A stretch of 64,000 nt of DNA. Source: Nitrospirota bacterium. GTDB lineage: Bacteria; Nitrospirota; Leptospirillia; Leptospirillales; Leptospirillaceae. Position numbers and translations under genes: made by a program. The notes beneath the pieces are model-generated. The model was given only the letters and a program-made list of their open reading frames with translations, searched no databases and was not told where the DNA came from. This document shows positions 9,544 to 19,700 of this stretch, in pieces. Within the stretch, counting starts at the first letter, position 1, and the number at the start of each line of letters is the position of its first letter. The stretch lies in the NCBI GenBank assembly GCA_021820445.1, contig JAKADN010000001.1, positions 100,575 through 164,574 on the forward strand. The letters run 5' to 3'.

Positions 9544-10788
9544 ATGACCCAAACAACCAATCCCTCGGACCAGAAGGACTCCCGGCCACTTGAGGTAGAG
9601 GTTCTGGTCGTGGGACTGGGCCCTGCTGGAAGCACGGCGCTCCGGACCTTGGTCGATGGCGGGGTCTCTGCCCTGGGAGTTGACAGGGCTGAATTTCCTC
9701 GGGAAAAGCCCTGTGGAGGGGGAGTCTCCGCCCGTACATTGCCGTATCTTCCCCCGAAACTTCTGGATGAGCTTCCCTACCAGACGACACAGGGGATCCG
9801 GCTTACCCTTCGGGGCACCCGGGAGCAATGCCAGGATTTCGGACGGCCGATCGCCTATCAGGTCCGGCGCGACCAGTTCGACCTTGCTCTCCTCGACAGG
9901 GCCCGCGCGTCCGGTGCCCGTATCATGACCGGAGTCCGGAGCATCCAGCTGTCTCGCAAAGGGAATCGCTTCGAGGCGAAGATGGGGGAGAAGACCGTTC
10001 TGGCCAGGGCTGTCATGGCGGCGGACGGAGCGACAAGCAAGGTTCTCCGGGATCTTGATCCCTCCTCCATGACGGAGACGAGGGACAATCCCCTTCTTCG
10101 ACCCTGGACTTCCGCCGAGGGATGGGCCTCTCTCCGGGATCCTATCGACACGCGATATGTGGCCATCGACCTCGGACTTGTCGCGGGAGGGTATGCTTGG
10201 TCCTTTCCAAAAAAGGATTCTCTTTCTGGACTCGGAGTGGCCGGATTCCTCAAGCCTCTCGTCGATCCACGATCCGTGTTTGCAAGATATCTGGAATCGA
10301 GCCAGGCAAACCTTGATGGGGGAGGCGTCTTCACATGGCCCCTTCCGAACTTTCGTTCGGCCCGCCATGGCCGGGTTCCCGGACTTTTTCTCGTAGGAGA
10401 CGCGGGCGGAATCGTCGATCCTTTCCTGGGAGAGGGAATTTATTATGCGGTTCTTTCAGGGACCAAGGCCGCGGAATCTTACATCCGGAGCCGGATCTCA
10501 CCGGAGGCCGGCCCGGACCTCCCTGAACGCTCAACTCATGATTATGTCAACTGGCTAAACAAGGAAATTTGGCCCGATTTCCGTCAGGGATCCCGGCTTG
10601 CCAAAACGATTTACCGGTTTCCAGGCTTCTTTTTTTCCTTGACGGGCAGATATCCCAAGCTTCTGGAGCTGTACGCCTCGATTCTGACGGGGGACAGGGA
10701 CTATCGCTCTTTTTCCAGGGAAATCATTGTCCGGGCCGTTAAGACACTCCTTCCGATACGGCGCCCCGCAGCCGGCCGCTTCCTGTGA
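9544..10788 (+). CDS. Geranylgeranyl reductase-family FAD-dependent oxidoreductase
   Basis: GLGPAGSTALRTL Rossmann, EKPCGGGVSARTL and GLFLVGDAGGIVDPFLGEGIYYA. Confidence 0.88.
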   Translation: MTQTTNPSDQKDSRPLEVEVLVVGLGPAGSTALRTLVDGGVSALGVDRAEFPREKPCGGGVSARTLPYLPPKLLDELPYQTTQGIRLTLRGTREQCQDFGRPIAYQVRRDQFDLALLDRARASGARIMTGVRSIQLSRKGNRFEAKMGEKTVLARAVMAADGATSKVLRDLDPSSMTETRDNPLLRPWTSAEGWASLRDPIDTRYVAIDLGLVAGGYAWSFPKKDSLSGLGVAGFLKPLVDPRSVFARYLESSQANLDGGGVFTWPLPNFRSARHGRVPGLFLVGDAGGIVDPFLGEGIYYAVLSGTKAAESYIRSRISPEAGPDLPERSTHDYVNWLNKEIWPDFRQGSRLAKTIYRFPGFFFSLTGRYPKLLELYASILTGDRDYRSFSREIIVRAVKTLLPIRRPAAGRFL

Positions 10789-12074
10789 TCCGCAGGGCTC
10801 CTGTGCTCAACCGTCTTGTCTCGGGAAGCCGCTCCCTGGCGACTCGCTCGGGTTCTGACGGAAAGATCCGGCTGGATCGTTCCTGGGCTTTTTACGGAGT
10901 CTACCTCTTCTCTGCAGCAGGATTTTCAGGGGGAGTTCCGGCCGGGGGGCTCTACGGGGCGGTCGTCCTGGGCCTCTCGACCGTATTTATGGCCCTTCTG
11001 GTGACCCTTCTTCATGAACTGGGCCACCGAATGACGGCCCGGATTCTCCGTGTCCCCTACGATGGAAGCCGGCTTTCTTTCTGGGGAGGCTTTCCGGAGC
11101 ACCGTGTCGATTTCGGGCCGCCAGGTCCGGCAGAGATCGCTGTCCGAGCCGCGGGGCCGGTCGTCAATCTTCTTCTATGGCAAATGTCCCTCTCGGTTCT
11201 GGCCTTCGCTGGAGGCGACTGGGCCTTTTTCTTTCCGCAGATCGCCTATCTTCTCCGGATATTCGCGAATCTGAACCTTCTCGTCGCCCTTCTGAACCTC
11301 TTCCCGGGCTTTCCTTTCGACGCGGGCGTCTTGATTGGGCTGGTTTTTTCCCAGGCGACGGGAAAAGATCGTCCTGGAATGGGGAGCCTTCCGGAAAAAC
11401 TGGGATGGGCCGGCGGATTCATCCTCTCTCTGGCGGGACTTCTCCTGGTCGCCAGGGGGCTGCTGATTTCCGGATTCGGGGGACTGATTCTCGGGTATCT
11501 CGTGCTGAATATCCTCATGGACTTTCGGGAGAGGAACAGGATCGCCCAGATTCTGGAAGAGGAAGGCATTGAACGGTGGCTCCTTCCCGTACCCGCTCTC
11601 GTAAGACCGGAAATGTGGGTGCAGGAAGTGATCCTGGGCCCTTTCCTCCAGGGAGTCGAAGGTTGGGTCCCCGTCGTCTCGTCCGGGGAGGGGCGCTATC
11701 TGGGGGAGTTATCCTGGGAAATCCTGAGGACGCGGTCCTTTTCCCAGTGGGACGGTGTCCGGGTCTCTGATCTTCCCGGGATCGTTCCGGGCCCTGTCAT
11801 CATTCAGGACGATTCCCCAAGCCGCATTCTCGATCTCCTCGGCCGCCGCCCGGAGGGGCTCCCCGTCCTTCGAGAGGGACGTGTGTCGGGATGGATGAAG
11901 AGGGAACCCCTGGCCCGCTCAGCGATGATCGAGGCCTATCTCGACCGGATTCCGATCCCTAAGTCAGGTCGAACGGATCGATCTGCCATTCCACCAGAAT
12001 TTTCTTCCCCGGCCGGTAGTGTTCCCGGATCCGGGAAAGACGGTCATGGATCTCCCGGACCGTCGGAGCCTTGA
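10785..12074 (+). CDS. Site-2-protease-like M50 metallopeptidase with C-terminal CBS-like region
   Basis: TLLHELGHRMTARIL zinc motif, NLLVALLNLFPGFPFDAGVL; 3' end overlaps priA antisense. Confidence 0.8.
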   Translation: MIRRAPVLNRLVSGSRSLATRSGSDGKIRLDRSWAFYGVYLFSAAGFSGGVPAGGLYGAVVLGLSTVFMALLVTLLHELGHRMTARILRVPYDGSRLSFWGGFPEHRVDFGPPGPAEIAVRAAGPVVNLLLWQMSLSVLAFAGGDWAFFFPQIAYLLRIFANLNLLVALLNLFPGFPFDAGVLIGLVFSQATGKDRPGMGSLPEKLGWAGGFILSLAGLLLVARGLLISGFGGLILGYLVLNILMDFRERNRIAQILEEEGIERWLLPVPALVRPEMWVQEVILGPFLQGVEGWVPVVSSGEGRYLGELSWEILRTRSFSQWDGVRVSDLPGIVPGPVIIQDDSPSRILDLLGRRPEGLPVLREGRVSGWMKREPLARSAMIEAYLDRIPIPKSGRTDRSAIPPEFSSPAGSVPGSGKDGHGSPGPSEP

Positions 12075-13962
12075 TCAGGATCTGTGCCCGATAACGATTT
12101 TTGAGACGGGCGGGAAGGGCGGGAATCGGACCGAAGATCCCGTTTCCGGGAAGGGAAGGCCCGAAGGGAGAAGGTTCGGCCAGAACCTCCTGGATGATCT
12201 CCTCCGTGGCCGACGAGAGGATGACCGAGGCGACACGGCAAAAGGGAGGATAGCCCAGAAGCCGCCGCTCTTCGAGAAGGCTGGCGTGAAATGAGCGGAT
12301 ATCGTAGCCTTTGGCCCAGCCAAAAATCGGATTCTCCGGCTCCCGTGTCACGATAATGACGCGTCCACCCTCCCGGTGGCGTCCAACGCGTCCCGCCAAC
12401 TGAATCCATAGGCCGAAGGCCCGCTCGCTCGCCCGATAATCGGGGAAGGCCAGCATGCCATCCGCCTCCAGAACAACTCCCAGCGTGACGCCCGGGATAT
12501 CGTGGCCTTTGGCGACCACCTGGGTTCCGATAAGAATCTCTCCCTCTCCTTTCCGGAACCTTTCGATTTTATTCCAGCCCTCCTCCTTCTGGTCCTGATC
12601 CAGCCGGACGACCCGGGCCTCCGGATAAAGAGCCCGAAGGTCCTCTTCGAGCTTCTGGGTGGCGACTCCGCGAAGGTCCAGGTTGCGTCCCCGGCAGGCC
12701 GGACACAAAGTGGGAACGGCGAAGGAGGCCGCGCAGAAGTGGCAGATCATCCGGCGTTCGGGAACCTTGTGAAGAACGAGCCGGACGGAGCAGGAGGGAC
12801 AGGAGACGTGGGCGTGGCAATCCCGGCAGAGGAGCGTGGGGACGTATCCCCGGCGGTTCAGCAGGATGACCGCCTGTTCCCCCCGGGAAAGCGTTCTTTC
12901 AAGGGCCTGGCGCACTTCGGAAGGGAGGGAAGTGGCGTCTCCCGAAGGGAGGACGAGGTCGATGGGTGGGAGGGAGAATCCCCCGATCCGGTGTGGGAGA
13001 CGGATCGGGTGATATCGTCCCGAGGAGCTCTGGAACAGGGAGTCGGAAAGGGGGGTCGCAGATCCGAGAACGATCGGAATCCCCGCCTCCTGGGCCCGCT
13101 TGATGGCCAGGTTCCTCGCGTTGAAGGAGAGGCCTTCGTAGGCTTGGTAGGAGGGGTCGTGCTCTTCGTCCACGATGACCAGGCCCAGATTCGGAAGGGG
13201 GGCGAAAAGGGCGGACCGGGGTCCCACGACGATCCGGGTTCTTCCCGAAAGAATGCGGGCCCATCCCCGTGCACGGGTGGCCGGAGTCTGGCGGCTATGG
13301 ACCGGGACGGTCTCCGGTGAGACCTGCTCCATGGAGCCCTGCAGGGGACCCACGAGGCCGATTTCGGGGGTCAGGACAAGGACGGTCCCTCCTTCGGAAA
13401 GGACTTTGCCGGCCATCTCCTGGTAGAGGCGTGTCTTGCCCGATCCTGTGATTCCTTCGAGAAGAAAGGGGACAAAGCCTCCGGAAGCGCGTCGACCCTC
13501 CCATTCTGCAAAGGCCCGGTCCTGGTCGGGAGTCAGGGGCGACAGAGGGGCAAGAGGGGAAGGAGCCACTTCGTCCTTTGGCTCCATCAACTCCTTCCAG
13601 AAACGGGCTACCAGGGATCGTGGAGCCGAGAGCGACGGGGGAAGGGCGAAACGGACCAGAGAGCCAAGGGGAATCCGGTAATACCAGGATCCGAACTCGA
13701 GAAGCGGAAAAAGGGACTCCGGGAGAATGGGTTGAGGATCGGGAAAATCGGCGATCTCCCGTGTTTCTCCGGTCCAGGGGGGGACCGATGCGGGCCAGAC
13801 GATCCCGGTGACCAGACGACGTCCGAGGGGTACGATCACCCTTGTCCCGGCAAGGGGGAGGACGCGGCCTTCCGGAAGGCGGTATGTCAGGAAAGGGGAT
13901 TCGAGGGGCTCGAGGGGCAGAACATTGACCTGACGGTCAGAGGGGCTTGATGTCGGGGGCAT
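11959..13962 (-). CDS. priA: Primosomal protein N' (PriA helicase)
   Basis: EGITGSGKTRLYQ, DEEHDPSYQA, zinc-binding Cys pairs (CRDCHAHVSCPSCSVRL...CHFCAAS...CPACRGRN). Confidence 0.95.
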   Translation of the reverse strand: MPPTSSPSDRQVNVLPLEPLESPFLTYRLPEGRVLPLAGTRVIVPLGRRLVTGIVWPASVPPWTGETREIADFPDPQPILPESLFPLLEFGSWYYRIPLGSLVRFALPPSLSAPRSLVARFWKELMEPKDEVAPSPLAPLSPLTPDQDRAFAEWEGRRASGGFVPFLLEGITGSGKTRLYQEMAGKVLSEGGTVLVLTPEIGLVGPLQGSMEQVSPETVPVHSRQTPATRARGWARILSGRTRIVVGPRSALFAPLPNLGLVIVDEEHDPSYQAYEGLSFNARNLAIKRAQEAGIPIVLGSATPLSDSLFQSSSGRYHPIRLPHRIGGFSLPPIDLVLPSGDATSLPSEVRQALERTLSRGEQAVILLNRRGYVPTLLCRDCHAHVSCPSCSVRLVLHKVPERRMICHFCAASFAVPTLCPACRGRNLDLRGVATQKLEEDLRALYPEARVVRLDQDQKEEGWNKIERFRKGEGEILIGTQVVAKGHDIPGVTLGVVLEADGMLAFPDYRASERAFGLWIQLAGRVGRHREGGRVIIVTREPENPIFGWAKGYDIRSFHASLLEERRLLGYPPFCRVASVILSSATEEIIQEVLAEPSPFGPSLPGNGIFGPIPALPARLKNRYRAQILIKAPTVREIHDRLSRIREHYRPGKKILVEWQIDPFDLT

Positions 13963-14407
13963 GTTTCAGTCGGGAAATTTCGAGGGCAAACTCTTCCGGA
14001 TCCCTGAAGTTCTTATAGACGGAAGCGAACCGGACATAGGCCACATGATCGATCCGGGAGAGATGGTCCATGACGAGTTCGCCGATCCTCTGGGAGGAAA
14101 TCTCGGTCGAGGGAATTTCCGAGAGGGTCCGCTCGATGGTCCGGACGAGCTCCTCGATCGTTCCCGTCGGGACAGGCCTCTTCTGGAAGGCCCTCTGAAG
14201 CCCTTCCAGGAGCTTGTTCCGGTCGTAGGGCTCCCGCCTTCCGTCCTTCTTGACCACCATCGGCGCCGATTCCTGCACCCATTCGTAGGTGGTGAAACGA
14301 TTCCGGCAGGAGGGGCATTCACGCCGACGGCGGATGCCCCGTCCGTCGGCGGTCAGCCGTGAGTCGATCACCTTCGAGTCGGAGGTGCGGCAGAAGGGAC
14401 AGTTCAT
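13937..14407 (-). CDS. nrdR: Transcriptional repressor NrdR
   Basis: [17 protein letters not shown]...[17 protein letters not shown] zinc ribbon plus ATP-cone. Confidence 0.96.
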   Translation of the reverse strand: MNCPFCRTSDSKVIDSRLTADGRGIRRRRECPSCRNRFTTYEWVQESAPMVVKKDGRREPYDRNKLLEGLQRAFQKRPVPTGTIEELVRTIERTLSEIPSTEISSQRIGELVMDHLSRIDHVAYVRFASVYKNFRDPEEFALEISRLKHAPDIKPL

Positions 14408-15672
14408 GTACGGGAGGAAGAAGGACTCTTCCGGATTTCTCCATAGATGGGAAAGCGCGAAAGAAGGTCGCCTACCTCTCCGGAAATGCGCCGAAGGACC
14501 TCTTCCTTGCCCCGGCTTTCGAGGGCCTGGCGGATCCATCCCCCGATCAGGAGCATTTCCTCGGGGCCCAGTCCGCGTGTTGTCGCCGCGGGAGTTCCGA
14601 TGCGGATGCCGCTGGTGATCGTCGGGGGCTTGTCGTCGAAGGGAACCGCGTTCTTGTTCACGAAAATGCCGGCCTGGGACAGATAGTGTTCGGCGTCTTT
14701 TCCCGTCAGCCCCTGGGGTCTCAGGTCGATCAGGAGAAGGTGGTTGTCCGTCCCTCCGGTGAGCAGGCTGTAGCCGGCCTCCGACAGGGAGCGGGCGAGG
14801 ACCCGGCAGTTTTCCAGAACCCGGCCCATGTAGTCCCGGAAGGAGGGGGCCAGGGCTTCGTTCAGCATCACCGCTTTGCCGGCCACGACATGCATCAGGG
14901 GTCCTCCCTGCATCATCGGAAAAACCGCCTTGTCGAGAGCCTTGGCCATGGGCTCGCGGGAGAAGGCCATGCCCCCGCGAGGGCCGCGGAGGGTTTTGTG
15001 CGTGGAGGTTGTGACGAAGTCGGCCACGGGAAAGGGGGAAGGATGCAGGCCCGCGGCGACGAGGCCGGCGATGTGGGCCATATCCACGAGCAGGGTCGCC
15101 CCCACTTCGTCGGCGATCGCCCGGAAGGGGGCGAAGTCGATGGTCCGGGGATAGGAGCTCGCCCCGGCGATGATGATGCGCGGCCGGTGCTCCCGGGCCT
15201 GGGCCCGGAGCCCGTCGTAGTCGATCAGTCCGGTTTTCGGGTCGACCCCGTAGAAGACCGACTTGTAGTAGTGGCCTGAAAAGGAGACCTGGGAGCCGTG
15301 GGTCAGATGGCCGCCGTGGGCGAGGTTCATTCCGAGGATGGTGTCCCCGGGCTTGATCGCCGCAAGATAGACGGCCATGTTGGCCTGGGATCCGGAGTGG
15401 GGCTGGACATTCACGTGCTCCGCCCCGAAGAGGGTTCTGGCGCGGGAGATGGCCAGCTCCTCGACCTGGTCGACCGCCTCGCAGCCGGCGTAGTATCTTC
15501 GTCCGGGATAGCCTTCGGCATACTTGTTGGTCATGACCGAGCCGACCGCCTCGAGGATGGAGGGGCTGACATAGTTCTCGGAGGCGATCAGGATCAAGCG
15601 ATCCTGTTCCCGCTTCACTTCGTTCATGATCGCCTGATAGGTTTCGGGGTCTTTCTGTTCAAGCCAGAGCAT
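14404..15672 (-). CDS. glyA: Serine hydroxymethyltransferase
   Basis: [14 protein letters not shown] and [21 protein letters not shown]-lysine motif. Confidence 0.97.
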   Translation of the reverse strand: MLWLEQKDPETYQAIMNEVKREQDRLILIASENYVSPSILEAVGSVMTNKYAEGYPGRRYYAGCEAVDQVEELAISRARTLFGAEHVNVQPHSGSQANMAVYLAAIKPGDTILGMNLAHGGHLTHGSQVSFSGHYYKSVFYGVDPKTGLIDYDGLRAQAREHRPRIIIAGASSYPRTIDFAPFRAIADEVGATLLVDMAHIAGLVAAGLHPSPFPVADFVTTSTHKTLRGPRGGMAFSREPMAKALDKAVFPMMQGGPLMHVVAGKAVMLNEALAPSFRDYMGRVLENCRVLARSLSEAGYSLLTGGTDNHLLLIDLRPQGLTGKDAEHYLSQAGIFVNKNAVPFDDKPPTITSGIRIGTPAATTRGLGPEEMLLIGGWIRQALESRGKEEVLRRISGEVGDLLSRFPIYGEIRKSPSSSRT

Positions 15673-15765
15673 GGAATGTCGATCCTCTCTCGATAATGGG
15701 GCGGACAGGAGGGTCAACTCCCATCCGCCGGATGTCTGTATGCGGGGGACGGTGATTCCTGAAAA

Positions 15766-16230
15766 TCACGGACCCTCGAGGCGGGCGATCTTTTCCAGGC
15801 GACGGCCGTGACGGCCTCCCTCGAAAACGGTCGCCAAAAAGATGTCGAACCAGGTGATGGCCTGATCGGGAGAAATCTCCCGGCCGCCCATGGCGATGAT
15901 GTTGGCATTGTTGTGCTGCCGGGCGAGGCGGGCGGAGCTTTCGTTATAAAGAAGGGCGGCCCGGATCCCATGGATCTTGTTGGCGGCGATGCTCATTCCG
16001 ATTCCGGTCCCGCAGACCAGAACGCCCAAGGAGGCAGGGTCGGAGACGACGGCCCTTGCCACTTTTTCAGCAAAATCGGGATAATCGACCGATTCGTCGG
16101 TGTAGGTCCCCAGATCCTCGACAACCAGCCCCCTCATCTTGGCGTGGGCGATGAGAATCTCCTTGAGTTCCCGTCCCGCATGATCTGAACCGAAGAAGAT
16201 ATGAGACGGTGCGGTGCTGACGTTTGGCAT
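15766..16230 (-). CDS. rpiB: Ribose-5-phosphate isomerase B
   Basis: IFFGSDHAGRELK, YPDFAEKVARAV, GVLVCGTGIGMSIAANKI. Confidence 0.96.
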   Translation of the reverse strand: MPNVSTAPSHIFFGSDHAGRELKEILIAHAKMRGLVVEDLGTYTDESVDYPDFAEKVARAVVSDPASLGVLVCGTGIGMSIAANKIHGIRAALLYNESSARLARQHNNANIIAMGGREISPDQAITWFDIFLATVFEGGRHGRRLEKIARLEGP

Positions 16231-16384
16231 TGAAGAGATCGTTTCGTTTGATTATTTTTGCGACAGATTTTGCCGGTGACAAATTTACCAGCTTATCTTA
16301 AAATTATAGCATTGAAACGGATTGGATGCGACCCTGACACCTCCGGGCAAGCGGGATAATTTCCGATGAAGGGATGGATAAAAG

Positions 16385-16858
16385 ATGGGGAAATGGGGGG
16401 TTCGTTTTGTCAGTCCGGGGATTTTCGCCCTTCTCCTCCTGTCCGGATGCACCGCGGATGCATGGAACAATCCCCACGGGCTTCTCGGAGGCCTGTTCTC
16501 TCCTTCGAAGCCCGGATCTTCGCAGACGGTGACACCTTCCAGCTCTGAAACGACCACAAAAAGCGGGCATTCCAGTTTCGGAACCGAACTTCAGCCCCCC
16601 ACCTTTTCCCATGTCGTTCCCCTGAGCGAGGGGGACGGAATCTATCTCGAGTGGCGGCGCGTGAGCGATGTCACCGATTATCTCGTCTATAACGGCAATC
16701 GCCTGGTCGAAGATGTCCCGACAAATCAGGTCCGGATCACGGGACTCCTTCCCTGCACTCCCTACCAGTTCCGGATTTACAGTTCCAACGGAAAACGCGT
16801 CTCCAAAAACAGCCTTCTCGTGCGGGTTCATACCCGGGGCTGCCTCCGCACCCCTTAG
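16385..16858 (+). CDS. Putative lipoprotein with fibronectin type III-like domain
   Basis: Lipobox LLLLSGC; YLEWRRVSDVTDYLVYNGNRLV...VRITGLLPCTPYQFRIYSSNG is FnIII-like. Confidence 0.7.
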   Translation: MGKWGVRFVSPGIFALLLLSGCTADAWNNPHGLLGGLFSPSKPGSSQTVTPSSSETTTKSGHSSFGTELQPPTFSHVVPLSEGDGIYLEWRRVSDVTDYLVYNGNRLVEDVPTNQVRITGLLPCTPYQFRIYSSNGKRVSKNSLLVRVHTRGCLRTP

Positions 16859-16874
16859 GGTCACTCAGGATTTG

Positions 16875-17537
16875 TCAGGAGAGGGAGCGGATGATCGGCC
16901 CCATGAGGCGCCGCATCCGGGACTGGGTTCGTTCGAGGCTCAGCGTCGCGTCCACCAGATGGAATCCGTACTCCTCCTTCATGGACTCGTACTCCGCAAG
17001 AACCCGCGACTGGAAGAGAGTATAGGATTCCCGGGGATTGGTGGAGAGGTTCATATCCATTCCCGCCTCGTAGAACTTGATGGGGCGCGTCCGGGTGATG
17101 CGCTGATAGGAGGTCTCGGGGTCGACGCGGAAGAAAAAGGTCAGGTCCGGAACGATGGCGAAGCTGAAATTCGAGACGAGCCATTTCCTGGGAATCCCCC
17201 GGGCACAGTCCCGGGCGATGGCGGTGAAGATATACCGGTCGGACAGGACGATCATTCCGGCTTCCATGGCCGGAAGAATCTCATAGGTATAGCGGAAGCT
17301 GAAGTCGGCGGCATGAAGCAGGCTGAAGGCGTAGGGTGTCAGAACCTGCTTCTTCTTGGCCTTGCGGATGACGGGGGAGATGTCGGGGCTCGAATTCCAG
17401 GAGCTTTTGAGAACGCCGAAGCCCCGGGACTGGAGATAGTCCGCGAGTAGATCCATCTGGGTGGACTTCCCCGAACCGTCGATTCCCTCGACGACGACGA
17501 GCCGTCCCGGATAGGAGTGTGGGGGCGTGTGGCTCAC
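16875..17537 (-). CDS. Thymidylate kinase-like P-loop kinase (copy A)
   Basis: VVEGIDGSGKSTQMDLLADYL P-loop, LSDRYIFTAIA; GTG start overlaps upstream stop (GTGA). Confidence 0.8.
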   Translation of the reverse strand: MSHTPPHSYPGRLVVVEGIDGSGKSTQMDLLADYLQSRGFGVLKSSWNSSPDISPVIRKAKKKQVLTPYAFSLLHAADFSFRYTYEILPAMEAGMIVLSDRYIFTAIARDCARGIPRKWLVSNFSFAIVPDLTFFFRVDPETSYQRITRTRPIKFYEAGMDMNLSTNPRESYTLFQSRVLAEYESMKEEYGFHLVDATLSLERTQSRMRRLMGPIIRSLS

Positions 17538-18232
17538 CGGATCCCTTCCGAAAGGTCCCCCCCCTTGCGGTGGGCGACCAGAAGATTGTCGATCTTCGTC
17601 CGCAGTGACTTCTGCTGGCGATGGATGGGGGCCATGGCGTCGATGGTCTCCATTCCGTGCTTCCTGGCCATTTCCCGGTAGAGCTCGATGAGGCGGCGCT
17701 GGTAGATGACGAAGGAGTCCTTCTTGCGGCTGGAAAGATTCATGTCCATTCCGGCCTCGTAGTAATCGAAGAAGCGTTCCTGACGGGTTTTCCAGTGGAT
17801 TCTCTCGAGGAGGGACTCGACCGGCAGATCGAGGTAGAAGGTCTTTGCCGGAACAAGGGCGAAGTCGAAGATGTTCGCAATCCATTCCGGGGCGATCCCC
17901 CGGAGGATGGCCCGGCCGAAGACGGTGTAGACATACTGTTCGGCGATCACGAGCTGGCCGGCTTCCAGGGCCGGAATGATCTGGTGCTCGAAACGGTCGA
18001 CGAAGTCGGCGGCGTAGAGGAAGCTGAATGTGAGGGGATCCAGAAAATTCTGTTGCTTGAGGTCGGAGATGGCCCGGCGAATGAGCTCGACGGTGTTGCA
18101 GGCTGAGACGACCACCGCCACCCCTCGGGACAGATAGTAATGCTTCAGAAGTTCGGCCTGTGTGGTTTTACCCGATCCGTCGGTGCCTTCGATGGCGATC
18201 AGGAGTCCGGGATACTGGGAGGTCCGTTCCAA
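17534..18232 (-). CDS. Thymidylate kinase-like P-loop kinase (copy B, diverged DR motif)
   Basis: [22 protein letters not shown]-loop; [12 protein letters not shown] where copy A has SDRYIFTAIARD. Confidence 0.8.
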   Translation of the reverse strand: MERTSQYPGLLIAIEGTDGSGKTTQAELLKHYYLSRGVAVVVSACNTVELIRRAISDLKQQNFLDPLTFSFLYAADFVDRFEHQIIPALEAGQLVIAEQYVYTVFGRAILRGIAPEWIANIFDFALVPAKTFYLDLPVESLLERIHWKTRQERFFDYYEAGMDMNLSSRKKDSFVIYQRRLIELYREMARKHGMETIDAMAPIHRQQKSLRTKIDNLLVAHRKGGDLSEGIR

Positions 18233-18351
18233 CAGGAATCTTCCTTGGAGAGTGGGTGGTGTGCCCGGTCCGGGGCTCGATTCAAAAAGCTATCAGCCAC
18301 GACTGGTAAAGTCAAGCAAGAGGGGCTCTTCCGGTTCCGGTTCGAGCAGGC

Positions 18352-18380
18352 TTGCATTCTGGTTTTGCGGGCGGTATAGT
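18352..18380 (+). promoter_or_regulatory. Candidate sigma70-type promoter upstream of hydrogenase locus
   Basis: TTGCAT-N17-TATAGT, 190 bp upstream of the small-subunit ATG; -10 matches consensus 5/6, -35 only 3/6. Confidence 0.35.
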
Positions 18381-18572
18381 TCGTGCGGAAACATTTCCCG
18401 GCCTGGAGCTCCTCTTCCGGCCCCTTTTCTTCTTCCCTCAGGCGATGAAGCCTGGGCTCATTTCGATCCAAACGTCACCGAAGACGACATCAACCTTCAT
18501 TCATGCATTCATGGCATCCACGGAAAAAGTCCCGTTCCGGGGAGGGATCCCGCTTCATCTGAGGAGGTGACC

Positions 18573-19667
18573 ATGTCCGAGACTGTCTACGAGGTCATGC
18601 GAAGCCAGGGAATCACACGAAGAAGTTTTCTCAAGTTCTGCAGCGTCATGGCCGCCGGCCTGTCGCTGGGGCCGACCTATGTCTATGACATCGCCCGGGC
18701 CCTTGAAACCAAGCCGCGCGTCCCCGTGCTCTGGCTCCATGGACTCGAATGCACCTGCTGCAGCGAATCCTTCATCCGTTCTTCCCATCCCCTGGCCAAG
18801 GACGTCATCCTGTCGATGATCTCGCTGGACTACGACGACACCCTCATGGCGGCGGCGGGCTTCCAGGCGGAGGCCTGCATCGACGACATCATGCAGAAAT
18901 ACCCCGGAGAATACATCCTGGCCGTCGAGGGGAATCCCCCGTTGAACGAGGACGGGATGTACTGCATCGTCGGAGGGAAACCCTTCGTCGAGCAGCTCAA
19001 ACGGGTTGCGGCGAAGGCCAAGGCCGTCATCGCCTGGGGCTCCTGTGCGTCGTGGGGTTGCGTCCAGGCCGCAAAGCCCAATCCGACGCAGGCCACGCCC
19101 ATCCACAAGGTCCTGACCGACCACTCGGTGATCAAGATCCCCGGGTGTCCCCCCATCGCCGAGGTGATGACCGGCGTCATCACCTACATCACGGCCTTCG
19201 GCCGCCTTCCCGCCCTCGACAGGGAAGGACGACCCAAGATGTTTTACAGCCAGAGGATCCACGACAAGTGCTACCGGCGACCGAACTTCGACGCGGGCCA
19301 GTACGTCGAGCGATGGGACGACGAGGGGGCCCGGAAGGGGTATTGTCTCTACAAGGTCGGATGCAAGGGGCCGGTCACCTACAACGCCTGCTCCACGATC
19401 GGCTGGAACAACGGAGTCTCCTTCCCGATCAAGTCAGGCCACGGATGCATCGGGTGCTCCGAAAAGGATTTCTGGGACAAGGGGCCCTTCTACAAGCATC
19501 TGTCCCATATCGAGGGATTCGGGGTCGAGGCCGACGCCGACACCATCGGGATGGTCGCGCTGGGGGCGGCGGGCGCCGGAGTGGCGGCCCATGCGGTTCT
19601 CACAGGAATACGAAAACCCGGGCGGGAAGAGGCCCGGGACCAGCCAAACGACAAGGGCCAGGTCTGA
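18573..19667 (+). CDS. hyaA: NiFe hydrogenase small subunit, Hyd-1-like, Tat signal
   Basis: Tat motif [71 protein letters not shown]-terminal hydrophobic anchor; GGAGGTGACC RBS. Confidence 0.97.
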   Translation: MSETVYEVMRSQGITRRSFLKFCSVMAAGLSLGPTYVYDIARALETKPRVPVLWLHGLECTCCSESFIRSSHPLAKDVILSMISLDYDDTLMAAAGFQAEACIDDIMQKYPGEYILAVEGNPPLNEDGMYCIVGGKPFVEQLKRVAAKAKAVIAWGSCASWGCVQAAKPNPTQATPIHKVLTDHSVIKIPGCPPIAEVMTGVITYITAFGRLPALDREGRPKMFYSQRIHDKCYRRPNFDAGQYVERWDDEGARKGYCLYKVGCKGPVTYNACSTIGWNNGVSFPIKSGHGCIGCSEKDFWDKGPFYKHLSHIEGFGVEADADTIGMVALGAAGAGVAAHAVLTGIRKPGREEARDQPNDKGQV

Positions 19668-19700
19668 CGGAGAGTCACGACAAGGGAAGGAGCTTCTCCC

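Noticed and set aside
18233-18572. Search for a sigma54 promoter upstream of the hydrogenase genes
   Set aside because: No convincing GG-N10-GC element; only a weak sigma70-like pair seen
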